A DNA stretch of 61,400 nt, taken from Mycobacterium sp. 141. Its GTDB lineage: Bacteria; Actinomycetota; Actinomycetes; Mycobacteriales; Mycobacteriaceae. Both the position numbers and the translations under genes were made by a program. The stretch is taken from assembly GCF_000382405.1 (NCBI RefSeq), contig NZ_KB908279.1:1-61400 (forward strand), written 5' to 3'. Each line of letters begins with the position of its first letter. Within the stretch, counting starts at the first letter, position 1. Under the pieces are notes generated by a model. That model was not told the origin of the DNA and made no database searches. It was given only the letters and a program-made list of their open reading frames with translations. Shown piece by piece: positions 8,475-18,900 of the stretch.

Positions 8475-9470
8475 ATGAATCAGCCGGCGAAGAAGCGCAG
8501 TGGGCTCGGCCGCGGTCTGGCTTCTCTGATTCCTACCGGCCCGGCCGACGACGGCACCGACTACTTGAGCCCGCGAATGGGGGCGACAGCCGCAGACGTT
8601 CTGCTCGGCCCGGCCGTATCGTCGGCATCCGATACACCGCAAGCAGAGGTCGATGGCGTCGGTGCGACGTATCGGGAGATCGATCCCGGCCTGATCGATC
8701 CCAACCCGCGTCAGCCCCGCCAGGTCTTCGACGAAGAGGCGCTCGACGAGCTCGTGCATTCGATCCGCGAGTTCGGTCTGATGCAGCCGATCGTGGTGCG
8801 TGCCGTGAAGACCGATGGAGCCACGCGCTACCAGTTGGTGATGGGGGAGCGGAGATGGCGTGCCGCACAGATCGCCGAGCTGACTGCCATCCCGGCGATC
8901 GTGCGGGAGACCGCTGACGACAGCATGCTGCGCGACGCACTCCTGGAGAACATCCACCGGGTGCAGCTCAACCCACTGGAGGAGGCTGCGGCCTACCAAC
9001 AGCTGCTCGACGAATTCGGTGTCACCCACGACGAACTCGCGACGAAGATCGGCCGGTCGCGGCCGGTGATCTCGAACATGATCCGCTTGTTGCGGCTGCC
9101 GATCGTGGTGCAGCGTCGGGTGGCGGCCGGCGTCCTTTCAGCGGGCCATGCCCGTGCGCTGCTTGCCCTCGAGGGCGGCCCGGAAAAGCAAGAGGAGCTT
9201 GCGGCGCGGATCGTGGCCGAGGGATTGTCGGTGCGTGCCACAGAAGAGGCCGTCACATTGGCCAATCGGGATGGCTCAACCCCGCCGGCTCCGCGGCGCA
9301 AGCCGATTCAGATGCCTGGTCTGCAGGACGTTGCTGACCGACTCTCGACAACGTTCGACACCCGAGTGACCGTGAGCCTCGGCAAACGCAAAGGCAAGAT
9401 CGTCGTCGAATTCGGATCGGTCGACGATCTGCAGCGAATTGTCGAACTGATGAGCACCGAAGAGCACTGA
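8475..9470 (+). CDS. parB: Chromosome partitioning protein ParB
   Basis: ParB binds parS, uses CTP to form a sliding clamp, and stimulates ParA. The 331 residues begin with the ParA-interacting basic peptide KKRSGLGRGLASLIP (about 6-20). They continue with the CTP-binding core NPRQPRQVFDEEALDELVHSI and GERRWRAAQ, a helix-turn-helix THDELATKIGRSRPVISNMIRLLRLP, and a C-terminal dimerisation region. The ATG at 8475 has AGGAGACG upstream. It sits directly after parA and near two parS sites, as expected. Confidence 0.97.
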   Translation: MNQPAKKRSGLGRGLASLIPTGPADDGTDYLSPRMGATAADVLLGPAVSSASDTPQAEVDGVGATYREIDPGLIDPNPRQPRQVFDEEALDELVHSIREFGLMQPIVVRAVKTDGATRYQLVMGERRWRAAQIAELTAIPAIVRETADDSMLRDALLENIHRVQLNPLEEAAAYQQLLDEFGVTHDELATKIGRSRPVISNMIRLLRLPIVVQRRVAAGVLSAGHARALLALEGGPEKQEELAARIVAEGLSVRATEEAVTLANRDGSTPPAPRRKPIQMPGLQDVADRLSTTFDTRVTVSLGKRKGKIVVEFGSVDDLQRIVELMSTEEH

Positions 9471-9698
9471 AAACCTACGTCCAACCACACCGGGGAATTC
9501 CGTCACTGTGACACATCGGGTCACAAGTGTCGTTGCGTGAACGGCCGCGATAGGGAAAGTACTTGGGCGGCACCATATTTCGTTCGGGAGGCGGCGGAAG
9601 ATGAGAGATTTGTCGCCGACCGCGCCGTTGCGGCCAAGCTCTCCTATCCTTGAGAGAGTGCCGCGTGTACCGGCATCGTGTGGAAACCGGGGAGTCTA

Positions 9699-10487
9699 GT
9701 GTCAGCACGCATCACACCGCTCCGGCTCGAGGGATTCGAGCAGTTGCCGAAGCACGCGCGGCGGTGTGTCTTCTGGGAGGTCGACCCCTCGACGCTCGGC
9801 GGCGACGATCATCTCAGCGATCCCGAGTTCGAGAAGGAAGCGTGGCTCTCCATGGTCATGCTCGAGTGGGGATCGTGCGCTCAACTCGCCGTCGAGTCTC
9901 CGCCCGATGATGGCGGTGAGTTCAGCCCGCCGATCACGGGTGACGAGGCCTGTCTCGGATATGCCTTCTATGCCCCGCCCGGGGCGGTGCCGCGGGCCCG
10001 ACTGTTCCCGACGGCGCCCGTCAGTGCCGATGCGGTGCTGTTGACTGCCGTCGCGGTGGAATCCAACGATGACACCGAGGGTTTACCGGCCAGCCTGCTT
10101 GCCGCCGTGGTCGGTGATCTCGTTCGGCGCGGGGTGCGGGCATTGGAGGCGTTCGGCTATACCGAGGCAGTCACCGAACTCGAAGGCTGCGCGTCACTGC
10201 CCGAAGAGTTGGCGCCGGTCGTCCAGGTGCTGGGGGATTGCGCCGTAGACCAGTGCATGATCAGGTCCGACTTTCTGCTGGATGTCGGATTCTCGATCGT
10301 CGCTCCGCATACGTACTTCCCGCGGTTGCGCCTTGAGCTGGACAAGGGCCTCGGCTGGAAGGCCGAGGTCGAGGCCGCGCTCGAGCGATTGCTCGCGAAT
10401 GCCCGCATCGAGTTGCCGGTCGGCTCGGCGATGATCGGTGCCACGATGAACAGCACCCGGCCGGTGTGGCACAAGACGGTGCTCTGA
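9699..10487 (+). CDS. Conserved mycobacterial protein, GNAT-like acetyltransferase (Rv3916c-type)
   Basis: This 262-residue protein lies next to parB in mycobacteria, and family members are usually annotated as GNAT acetyltransferases. It contains ARRCVFWEVDP near the N-terminus, and GYAFYAPPGAVPRA plus RGVRALEAFGY, which fit a degenerate acetyltransferase fold; an N-terminal DFLLDVGFSIVAPHTYFPRLRLEL segment follows. I chose the GTG at 9699 (VSARITPLRL), with GGGGAG upstream, over the ATG at 9678. Substrate and role are unknown, and the fold assignment rests on family recall rather than clear motifs. Confidence 0.75.
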   Translation: MSARITPLRLEGFEQLPKHARRCVFWEVDPSTLGGDDHLSDPEFEKEAWLSMVMLEWGSCAQLAVESPPDDGGEFSPPITGDEACLGYAFYAPPGAVPRARLFPTAPVSADAVLLTAVAVESNDDTEGLPASLLAAVVGDLVRRGVRALEAFGYTEAVTELEGCASLPEELAPVVQVLGDCAVDQCMIRSDFLLDVGFSIVAPHTYFPRLRLELDKGLGWKAEVEAALERLLANARIELPVGSAMIGATMNSTRPVWHKTVL

Positions 10488-10563
10488 CCCGATCGCCGAT
10501 GAATTCGGTGTCTTGAAGTTGTCTACCTGAGTAGCGCAGGAGCACTCGACGACAGGACAGCGC

Positions 10564-10857
10564 ATGATCATCGTTGCAGGGCACATCATCGTCGAACCCG
10601 CAGCGCGGCAGTCATATCTGGCGGGATGCGTAGCCGTCGTGGAACAGGCCCGCCGCACACCCGGCTGTCTCGATTTTGCGGTCACCGCAGATCTGATCGA
10701 CCCGGGTCGGATCAATGTGTACGAGCGGTGGGCTTCGCAGTCAGCGGTAGAGGCATTCCGCGGTGACGGGCCGAGCGACGATCAAACTGCGGCAATGATT
10801 TCAGCGGCCGTGACCGAGTACCGGGTCGTTTCGGCGCGGTCTCTGTCGCAAGAGTAG
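10564..10857 (+). CDS. Antibiotic biosynthesis monooxygenase (ABM) domain protein
   Basis: The 97-residue single-domain protein has the ABM ferredoxin-like pattern: MIIVAGHIIVEP for strand 1, EQARRTPGCLDFAVTADLIDPGRINVYERW in the centre, and SQSAVEAFRG in the second half. Such dimeric proteins include quinol monooxygenases and cofactor-free oxygenases. No catalytic residue can be assigned confidently. It stands alone between the GNAT-like gene and a methyltransferase on the same strand. Confidence 0.82.
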   Translation: MIIVAGHIIVEPAARQSYLAGCVAVVEQARRTPGCLDFAVTADLIDPGRINVYERWASQSAVEAFRGDGPSDDQTAAMISAAVTEYRVVSARSLSQE

Positions 10858-10998
10858 GGGTGATGGCCATACAGACGTTGTGCGGGAACGTATCTGGCGA
10901 TGCACAAATAATCCGGCGGCGAAATCGCCACCGAATGGTCACCGATCACCGACAGCTACCGACTCGCCCACACCAAGGCCGGCCCATAAGATCGGAAC

Positions 10999-11643
10999 GT
11001 GCTCGATTGGGACCACAACGCCTACTACCAGCACCTGTTGCTCCGCCATGTGCCGCAACGGTGCGAACGGGTATTGGACGTCGGTTGCGGCGCCGGCGCA
11101 TTTGCGGTCCTACTCGCCCAACGGAGCAACCACGTCGACGCCGTTGACCGCTCAGGAGCGATGATCGCCGAAGCGAAACGACGGACGCCGATGAATGTGG
11201 CCTGTGTCCAGGCCGATGTCTTGAACGACGCGCTGCCGGCAACAGACTATGACGCGATCGTGTCGATAACAGCATTGCACCACATGCCGCTCGAAGTTGT
11301 ACTTCCTCGGCTCGCTGACGCTCTACGGCCCGGCGGCGTCCTGGCGGCGGTAGCGCTGCCTCGGGCCGACTTACGGCACGAGTGGCCACATGAACTCGCC
11401 GCCGCAATCGCACATCGTGCGTTCGGTCTCCGTTTTCTCGCAGCACGGTTGCTAGGGACAGGTGCTGGGTTCCAAAAGGCGCCCGATCACGGCGCGATGC
11501 CCGTGGTCATGGACCCACCATTGACTACCCGCCAAGTCGCCGAACTGGCGGCAACCCTTCTTCCGAGCGTCCGCGTGCGGCGCCTGCTCTTCTGGCGGTA
11601 CCTACTGGTCTGGCAGAAGCCAGTCGAGCAGCCACTGTACTGA
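10999..11643 (+). CDS. Class I SAM-dependent methyltransferase
   Basis: The 214-residue protein starts with GTG and shows motif I VLDVGCGAGAFAVLLA (about residues 24-39), the acidic VDAVDRSGAMIAEAKRR loop, motif IV-like DYDAIVSITALHHMP and LRPGGVLAAVALPR. It belongs to the UbiE/type-11 methyltransferase group. The substrate cannot be read from sequence. It ends 162 bp before the convergent cwlM. Its codon context is somewhat less typical than the flanking core genes, so it may be a lineage-specific insertion. Confidence 0.85.
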   Translation: MLDWDHNAYYQHLLLRHVPQRCERVLDVGCGAGAFAVLLAQRSNHVDAVDRSGAMIAEAKRRTPMNVACVQADVLNDALPATDYDAIVSITALHHMPLEVVLPRLADALRPGGVLAAVALPRADLRHEWPHELAAAIAHRAFGLRFLAARLLGTGAGFQKAPDHGAMPVVMDPPLTTRQVAELAATLLPSVRVRRLLFWRYLLVWQKPVEQPLY

Positions 11644-11804
11644 ATTAGGCGGCGCCTCTTGCGGATACCGACCAGGTTGGGTTTGCGCGCAGATTCAAAT
11701 TTGTCTCAGATTCAACGAAAACGGACAGGTAAGTCGCAGCCGAGATCCTAGACCGCACAACACCGTAACCGGTGAGGTGTCGAGACACGTTCGGGTTCTG
11801 TTGA

Positions 11805-12995
11805 TTACGCTCCGCGCGGGGTCTGCTCGACCGACAGTTCGTGGGCGAGCAGCTCGGCGAACGTGAAAGTTCCTGTGGGCCGGTCGTTCTTGCCCAGTAG
11901 GTACAGGCGCTTGACCGCTGCGAGAATGCCCTCTGCGATGGCGTCGCGCGTTTGGGTGGAGACCAGAAGACTACGGTCACGCGGATTGGTGATGTAACCG
12001 ATGTCCACCTGGACGGTCGGCATCCGGGTCAGCCGGAGCAGATCCCAGGTGCGGCCATGGGTGCGACAATCACGTAACCCGGTGCGGGCCACCACTTCCC
12101 GTTGAATGAAGTCGGCGAGGTTGCGGCCGATGGTCGACACCGAACCGTGCGAGTTACCGAAGTGAAACGAGGCCACGCCGTTGGCCGACGTGCTGAGCTG
12201 AGTCGCGCAACGCAGGCTGATCATCAGATCGGCGCCCACCGTGTTGGCGGTCGCCGCGCGCTCAGCATCCAGCGAACTGCGGCTGGCGGGGCGGGAGGTG
12301 AACGTGTCCATGCCGATGGCCGTCATCCGGCCTTCCAGCCGACTTGCCAAGTCCCACAGGATGTCCGCTTCGCTGATCGGACCCTCGGGGCCGTGCATGA
12401 TCATGCCGTGGTCGGAGCCGCCGCGGCCCGGATCGATGATCACCCGCTTGCCTGACAGCCGAGGCCCCGACCGGCGGACCAGTTCCTCTTCGCGAATGGC
12501 GTGCGGTGAGCCGCCGGTCACCCGCGACCCCAGGAAGTACAGGGAGCGAAGGGTTTCGGGGCCGCAGATACCGTCCGGGTACAGACCGTACTCACGTTGG
12601 TAGGACGACAGGGCGTTGTGGGTCTGCAGGCCGAAGTGGCCGTCGACCATGCCGGTGTAGAAACCGAGATCCTGGAGCCGGGCCTGCAGAGTAGCGACGT
12701 CGTCGCCGTACATCGGTGCACCGAACTGATGGGTCAGTGTGCGCGCCCCCAGCCGGTAGGAGGCCTCTCGCAACGCGCGATACGTCGCCTCGCCGACTAT
12801 GCCGTCCACCAGCAGCCCGCGATGCTGCTGGAAGGCACGCACTGCCTGGTCGAGTTCGGCATCGAACACATCCAGGGCGACATGCCGGCCGGTGCTCAGA
12901 TCGGCGTCGGGGCTGTCGATGAGACCCAGCGCCATGAGCGCTTCCCGGATCTCGGTGACCGCACCGCCACGGTCTCCGTGACGCAGACTCGACAT
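11805..12995 (-). CDS. cwlM: CwlM, amidase-like regulator of peptidoglycan synthesis
   Basis: CwlM resembles N-acetylmuramoyl-L-alanine amidases, but in mycobacteria it is a cytoplasmic regulator: phosphorylated by PknB, it activates MurA, the first enzyme of peptidoglycan precursor synthesis. Two peptidoglycan-binding-like domains (about 5-80 and 95-160, each with a VDG motif) precede an amidase_3 domain (about 183-365). The zinc-binding DPGHGG motif reads DPGRGG at 188-193, so a metal ligand is missing. The C-terminus carries RPTGTFTFAELL with Thr374, the position I recall as the main phosphosite. It lies convergent to the methyltransferase and downstream of trxA. Confidence 0.93.
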   Translation of the reverse strand: MSSLRHGDRGGAVTEIREALMALGLIDSPDADLSTGRHVALDVFDAELDQAVRAFQQHRGLLVDGIVGEATYRALREASYRLGARTLTHQFGAPMYGDDVATLQARLQDLGFYTGMVDGHFGLQTHNALSSYQREYGLYPDGICGPETLRSLYFLGSRVTGGSPHAIREEELVRRSGPRLSGKRVIIDPGRGGSDHGMIMHGPEGPISEADILWDLASRLEGRMTAIGMDTFTSRPASRSSLDAERAATANTVGADLMISLRCATQLSTSANGVASFHFGNSHGSVSTIGRNLADFIQREVVARTGLRDCRTHGRTWDLLRLTRMPTVQVDIGYITNPRDRSLLVSTQTRDAIAEGILAAVKRLYLLGKNDRPTGTFTFAELLAHELSVEQTPRGA

Positions 12996-13123
12996 ACGGT
13001 CCCTCCAGGCTGGTTTCCGGCGGGTTGCCGAAACTGACCAGCCAGCATTGTCTCAGATTTCGGCCGAATACCGGAAAACGGCTGGCGGACCCGACCCGGG
13101 TCTTACCATCTGTTAACGCAGCC

Positions 13124-13456
13124 TCAGAGTGCGTCGCCGAGCTCACGCAGCAGCGCGGCCTTGCCCTTGGCACCCACGATGCGCTTCACCGGGGCGCCGT
13201 TCTTGAACAGGATCATCGTCGGGATCGACACGACCTGGAAGTCCCGGGCGGTAGCCGGGTTGGCGTCCACGTCGAGCTTGGCCACCGTCAACTGACCGGC
13301 CTTCTCGGAGGCGATCTCCTCCAGTACCGGCGCGACCATCTTGCACGGCCCGCACCAGGTGGCCCAGAAGTCCACCAGCACCGGCGTGCTGCTGGCCAGG
13401 ACGTCGTCGGAAAACGAATCGTCGGTGACCGCTACGGTCGCGCTGTCCTCACTCAT
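13124..13456 (-). CDS. trxA: Thioredoxin
   Basis: This is a 110-residue cytoplasmic disulfide reductant with the active site WATWCGPCK (Cys35 and Cys38) and the cis-proline motif VVSIPTMILFKNG. I chose the ATG at 13456 because AGGAGTGACAAC precedes it; a longer frame to 13537 overlaps trxB. It lies directly downstream of trxB on the same strand with a 34-bp gap, forming a complete thioredoxin system. In M. tuberculosis the equivalent gene is called trxC. Confidence 0.96.
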   Translation of the reverse strand: MSEDSATVAVTDDSFSDDVLASSTPVLVDFWATWCGPCKMVAPVLEEIASEKAGQLTVAKLDVDANPATARDFQVVSIPTMILFKNGAPVKRIVGAKGKAALLRELGDAL

Positions 13457-13490
13457 GTTGTCACTCCTGTCGCTCGAAACGGGTTGGGGA

Positions 13491-14426
<936 letters not shown>

Positions 14427-14535
14427 ATCGGCCTTTCTGCCGGATAGTCGTTCGGCACGCGGACTTCAGGAGCAAAACGTATGCCTGGTAACGCCAGCCT
14501 AGGCCGGGGTGTTCCCGGCGAACGCGTGGGACAGA

Positions 14536-15264
14536 CTACGGGTGTTTGACCATTGTGTCCGCAAGCAACCCGGCGTGGGCGGTGTCGCAGTCCGGGGCCA
14601 CGACGAGGCCCACGACCGTATCGGGGATATCCGAGGGCAGCAGGATCAGCACGCCGCGTTGGCCGCCGGCAGCCATGGGCCGGCCACCGAGCACCTTGAT
14701 TCCCGGCGGGTAGCCCAGCGCGGACAGGCACTGGGCGCGCCGGTGGGGGTCGGTCAGCGGCCCGAGATCGGGGCGGGCGGCCAGCAGCCCGAGCAGCTGC
14801 GGCTCGGAAAGGTCGACTGTCGGTTCATGTCGCGACACCGTGATCTGCTCGAACCTGGCCGTCGCCGCCGGTGTGGGCCGGGCGGGGTGCATCAGCGCGG
14901 CGCTGCCGAGCCCGATGGCGGCCAGTGCTGCGCACCCGCCCGCGATGGCAGCAACCCGACGCAGCCTGCGCACACCGGGCCGTAGAGCGTGTTCGGGCGG
15001 GGGAGCGGCGCGTAAGGCCGCGGTGAGGTGCGCGGTGACCTCGTGGGGTGCCGGAGGCGCGGATCGCGCGTCGTCGGCCAGATCGGCCAGCTCACGGCGC
15101 ACCCGGTCGAGCGCGGCCAGCATGGCCGCCGCTTCGGGTTCGGTACGCACGCGGCGCCGCAGCCGGGCGGCGGTGGCGTCGTCGAGCAACCCCGCCTGCA
15201 GCTGAGCGAGCAGGTCAGGCGTGATCGGCTCGTCTGACGGCGCTGGGTGCGTGCTGGCGTCCAT
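14536..15264 (-). CDS. rsmA: Anti-sigma factor RsmA (SigM regulator)
   Basis: This single-pass membrane protein sequesters SigM until a signal releases it. The 242 residues contain an N-terminal cytoplasmic sigma-binding part (TPDLLAQLQAGLLDDATAARLRRRV), one membrane segment near residues 93-113 (AAIAGGCAALAAIGLGSAALM), and an extracytoplasmic domain with two Cys residues. I chose the ATG at 15264; a TTG three codons upstream is less likely. The gene overlaps the 3' end of sigM by 50 bp, implying coupled translation. Confidence 0.88.
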   Translation of the reverse strand: MDASTHPAPSDEPITPDLLAQLQAGLLDDATAARLRRRVRTEPEAAAMLAALDRVRRELADLADDARSAPPAPHEVTAHLTAALRAAPPPEHALRPGVRRLRRVAAIAGGCAALAAIGLGSAALMHPARPTPAATARFEQITVSRHEPTVDLSEPQLLGLLAARPDLGPLTDPHRRAQCLSALGYPPGIKVLGGRPMAAGGQRGVLILLPSDIPDTVVGLVVAPDCDTAHAGLLADTMVKHP

Positions 15265-15853
15265 CGGGATCAAAGTATCGCAGCGACCGCGCGAGTTTGG
15301 CCCTGCCTCGCGCGCAACGGCTCTTCACGGTGCCCTCCGCGATGCCGAGCAGCCGGGCCGTCTCGGTCACCGAATAGCCCTGCATGTCCACCGCGACGAT
15401 CGCTGCGCGCTGCTCGACGGGCAGGGCCAGCAGCGCGCGCTCCACCATGATCGCGGTGTCGACCCGGTGCGCCGGATCGCCTGCGGGGTCCCGCAGATGG
15501 CCGAGTTCGGTGTCGTACGGCGCGACGGCCGGCTGGGACTTGGCGCGCCGGAGCCGGTCCAGGCAGGCGTTGACGACGATGCGGTACAGCCAGCTGCTCA
15601 CCGCGGAGTCGTATCGGAACGCCGCCGCGGTGCGATGTGCGGACAGCAGGGCATCCTGCACCGCGTCGTCGGCATCGTCGTCGTGGCGGCTGGTCAGATA
15701 CGCCAGCCGGCGCAGCTGCCGATGATGGCGGTGGACCAATTCCTCGAACGCATAGCGATCCCCGCACACGTGGGCGGCGAGCAACTCGGCATCCGTGCGT
15801 GGTCCCGCACTGGCTGACGCTGACGGATCTTCGGTCCCCCCGAACCTTCTCAC
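15215..15853 (-). CDS. sigM: ECF RNA polymerase sigma factor SigM
   Basis: This is a group 4 sigma factor of 212 residues. Region 2 contains the DDDADDAVQDALLSAHRTAAAFRYDS block (about 58-83) and SWLYRIVVNACLDRLRR. Region 4 has the helix-turn-helix YSVTETARLLGIAEGTVKSRCARGRAKL (about 155-182). In mycobacteria SigM is linked to control of surface and secreted proteins in late growth. The overlapping rsmA encodes its membrane anti-sigma factor, and the trxBA genes follow. The C-terminal tail beyond region 4 is encoded by the overlap. Confidence 0.93.
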   Translation of the reverse strand: MRRFGGTEDPSASASAGPRTDAELLAAHVCGDRYAFEELVHRHHRQLRRLAYLTSRHDDDADDAVQDALLSAHRTAAAFRYDSAVSSWLYRIVVNACLDRLRRAKSQPAVAPYDTELGHLRDPAGDPAHRVDTAIMVERALLALPVEQRAAIVAVDMQGYSVTETARLLGIAEGTVKSRCARGRAKLARSLRYFDPDGRQHAPSAVRRADHA

Positions 15854-15953
15854 AGCCGAACACTAAGGGGTGCCGGGGAAGGCTCCTGACACTTATTTGC
15901 CGGAACTCGCCTCGGCCGTGCTCAGCGCGGTCGGGAGGTTGTGGATGACCCGG

Positions 15954-18900
15954 TCAGGATGCCGATCGCACGGTGATCTCGGAGATGTCGGTGCGGTTCT
16001 TGCCATCCACGGTGCCCAGCGTGGTGATCCACACCAGCACGTTCGACGTCGGTGCTGTCTTGCTCACGGTGATGGTGTTGGACCCGGGCTTGAGCGGGGT
16101 CGGAGAACTCAGCTCGGTGGTGTCCGTCAGTGCCGACGGCGACGAGCTTTGTGCGGACCGGATCTGCACAGCGGTACCGGTGCTGTCGAGGTTGACGGTC
16201 ACCGAGCCGACCACCGTGGGCTGCGGCAGCTGCAGCAGCAGACCGACACCGTTCTTGAAGTTCGGGAACGGTGTGGAGTCGGTGTAAGCGTCGGTGGACC
16301 ATGCCGTACCCGGATTACCGTCGATGGCCTGCCCGGCCTGGCTCGGGTTGTCGGCCCCTCCTTCGGGCGAAAAGACCGTCGCCTTGACGGGTTTCACGAC
16401 GCTGCCCGACGGCGCGGAGTCGGTTGTCGCGGTGGTCGAGGCCGAAGGCGCGTTCAGACCCAACTCGTCCTTGTTCAGCCCGTCGCCGACGTCACCGAAG
16501 ATGTGGTTGAGGATCGAGGCGAGCACGACGAGTGCGACGACGATGACCGCGCCACCGGCAATCAAGCCGATCATCAGACCCTTGCGACGACGTGCAGCAG
16601 CTTCCTCGGCGCCACCCGTTGCGGCGTAGGGCCGGGCCGGCTCGGGCGCCGGAGGCTCGTGCGGGGCCTCCATCAACTCTGTGCGGTTGGCAATGGCGGT
16701 GGCCTGCTGCAGCAGGTTGAGCAACGTGGGTGCGCTGCGGATACCGCCACCCTCCTGGACGGCACGGGCCGCGGCCGCTGAAATCTGGAACGGGATGTCA
16801 CGGTCCACCGCGCGTGGTTCGACAGGCTGGCCGGCCGCGTCGCGGGCAGCCGGCTCGAGTCCGCTGCGGACGCCGGACTCGGGCAGCGGCCACCGGTCGA
16901 TCAGCAGGGCGTACAACGCCGCCCCGATGCCCCGGATGTCGTCGTCGGGTGTGGCCTCGGGCAGGGTGGCCGGGAAGGCCAGTGCCACGTCGCCCTCGAT
17001 GCTCACCCGCACGCGGCTGGGATGGTCGATCGACAGCGCCACACCGGCCCGGTGGGCGGCCTCGGCGGCTGCGGCCAATGACTGGATGGCCCGAGCGCCG
17101 CCGATCGGCGACGGTGAGGTGTCGGCCACCTCGGCCAGCGAGCCGCCGCGGATCCACTCCGATACGACGAGCCCGCCCGACCCGCTCTGGGCGACGTCGA
17201 GCACCCTGGCGACACCCGGCACGTCGAGGCGGCTGAGTCTGAGGGTGCGCGACAGGATCTCTTGCACCTGTTCGCGGGACATGACGCCGTCGGGGTCGAC
17301 GAATGTCAACGCCACCTGTCGGTCCAGTGCCGTATCCAGTGCCTGCCAGAACTGCAGGTTGGGCGGCCCGCCGTGGAACACCAGCAGCCGGTAACGGCCG
17401 TCGGCGATGGTGGCGCCCGGGATCAGCTGGATGTCGTCGTCGGCGGTTTCGGCCACCGGTTCCCGCGGCGGGGTAAACGAGGCCGGTTCCCGGCTGTAAT
17501 CGGCCGAGGTGTCGATGACTGCTGTGGCGCCGTTGGACGGGCCGATCGCCGAACTGTCGGGTTCGGCCGCGTCGGGCGTGTCGTGAGCGTCGGGCACATC
17601 GGGCCGGAAATTGTCGGCGGTCGGGCGTGGCAGCCTCGTCGTCGCGGTGCCCTCGGGGTGGGGTGCGGGTCCGCCCGCGGATTCGTCGGTCAACGGTGGT
17701 CCTTTCCGCATCCCCGCTCCGGCAACCGAAGCCGGAGCCCCACCCAAGGTGGCCGCCGGGTTTGGTGGCCACCGATGTGGAGAAGAATTCCTCTGATCAG
17801 GGTACGGGACCGCACCCTGGCGGCGTGGCTGGACGGGCAGGGCAGCCGGTGTTGCGGCTACCTCCGCGCCCGGTTTCTGCGCCGGGCGGCCGAGCCGGCG
17901 ACGCACGATCGCCAGCGCGGCCTGGGCCTCGGGTACGCGGGCGGCGATCAGCACCCACACGATGATCGGGACCATGATCAGGCCCAGCGCCAGCAGCCGC
18001 AGCAGCGATCCGCCCGCGCCCAGATGCGAGGTCAGGGATGCCAATCCGAGCAGCCGGTCGGCGACGTGCGCCACCAGACCCGCACCCAGCGACGCCGTGA
18101 TCGTCACCAGGATGGTCCGCACGACCGGCCGGCTGACCAGCTGGCCGGCCGGCGGCCGCAGACTGGACCGCAGCAGCACATGTCCGACGATCGCGCCCGC
18201 CAGGAATCCCAGTCCGTTGGCCAGGCCGAGGTATCCGGCCACCATGTCGGGGTTGTCGGTGAGATGCGGGGCCGCCAGCGAGCCGGCGATCTTCACCGCC
18301 GTGATGACGACGATCAGGATGATCGGCGTCCACGGCTGCTCGCGCGCGTAGAACACCCGCAGCTGCAGCAGCACCATCGAATACGGGATGAGGGTGAACG
18401 CCGACAGCGTTATCGCCATGCCCAGGTAGCCGGCGTCGGTTTCGCCGAAGTTGCCGTAGGCGAACAACGCACTGCCGATCGCGGGACCGCCGACGGTCAT
18501 CATCGCGACGATCGGGATCAGCGTCACCATGGTCAGCCGGGTGGCCAGCGACAGGTCGTCGAGAATGGCCGGCACGTTGTCGGCGGCCGCGTTACGGCTC
18601 AGCCGCGGCATGACCACCGTCAGCACGGTCACCCCGATCATGCCGAACGGCAGTTGCAGCACGAGCCAGGTGTAGTTGTAGATCGCCGGTCCGGACGCGG
18701 CGGCGGTGCTGGCGATCTGGTTGCCGACGATGAGGCCGACCTGACTGATCAGTACGTAGAGCACCATGGCCGCGGCCATCGCCCCGAACTTCTTGAGCCG
18801 ATCGTCGATACCCCACAGCGGGCGCAGGCTGACGCGCTCGGAGCGGATCGCCACCAGCAGTACGGCGGCCTGGACCACGACACCCAACGTGGTGCCGATT

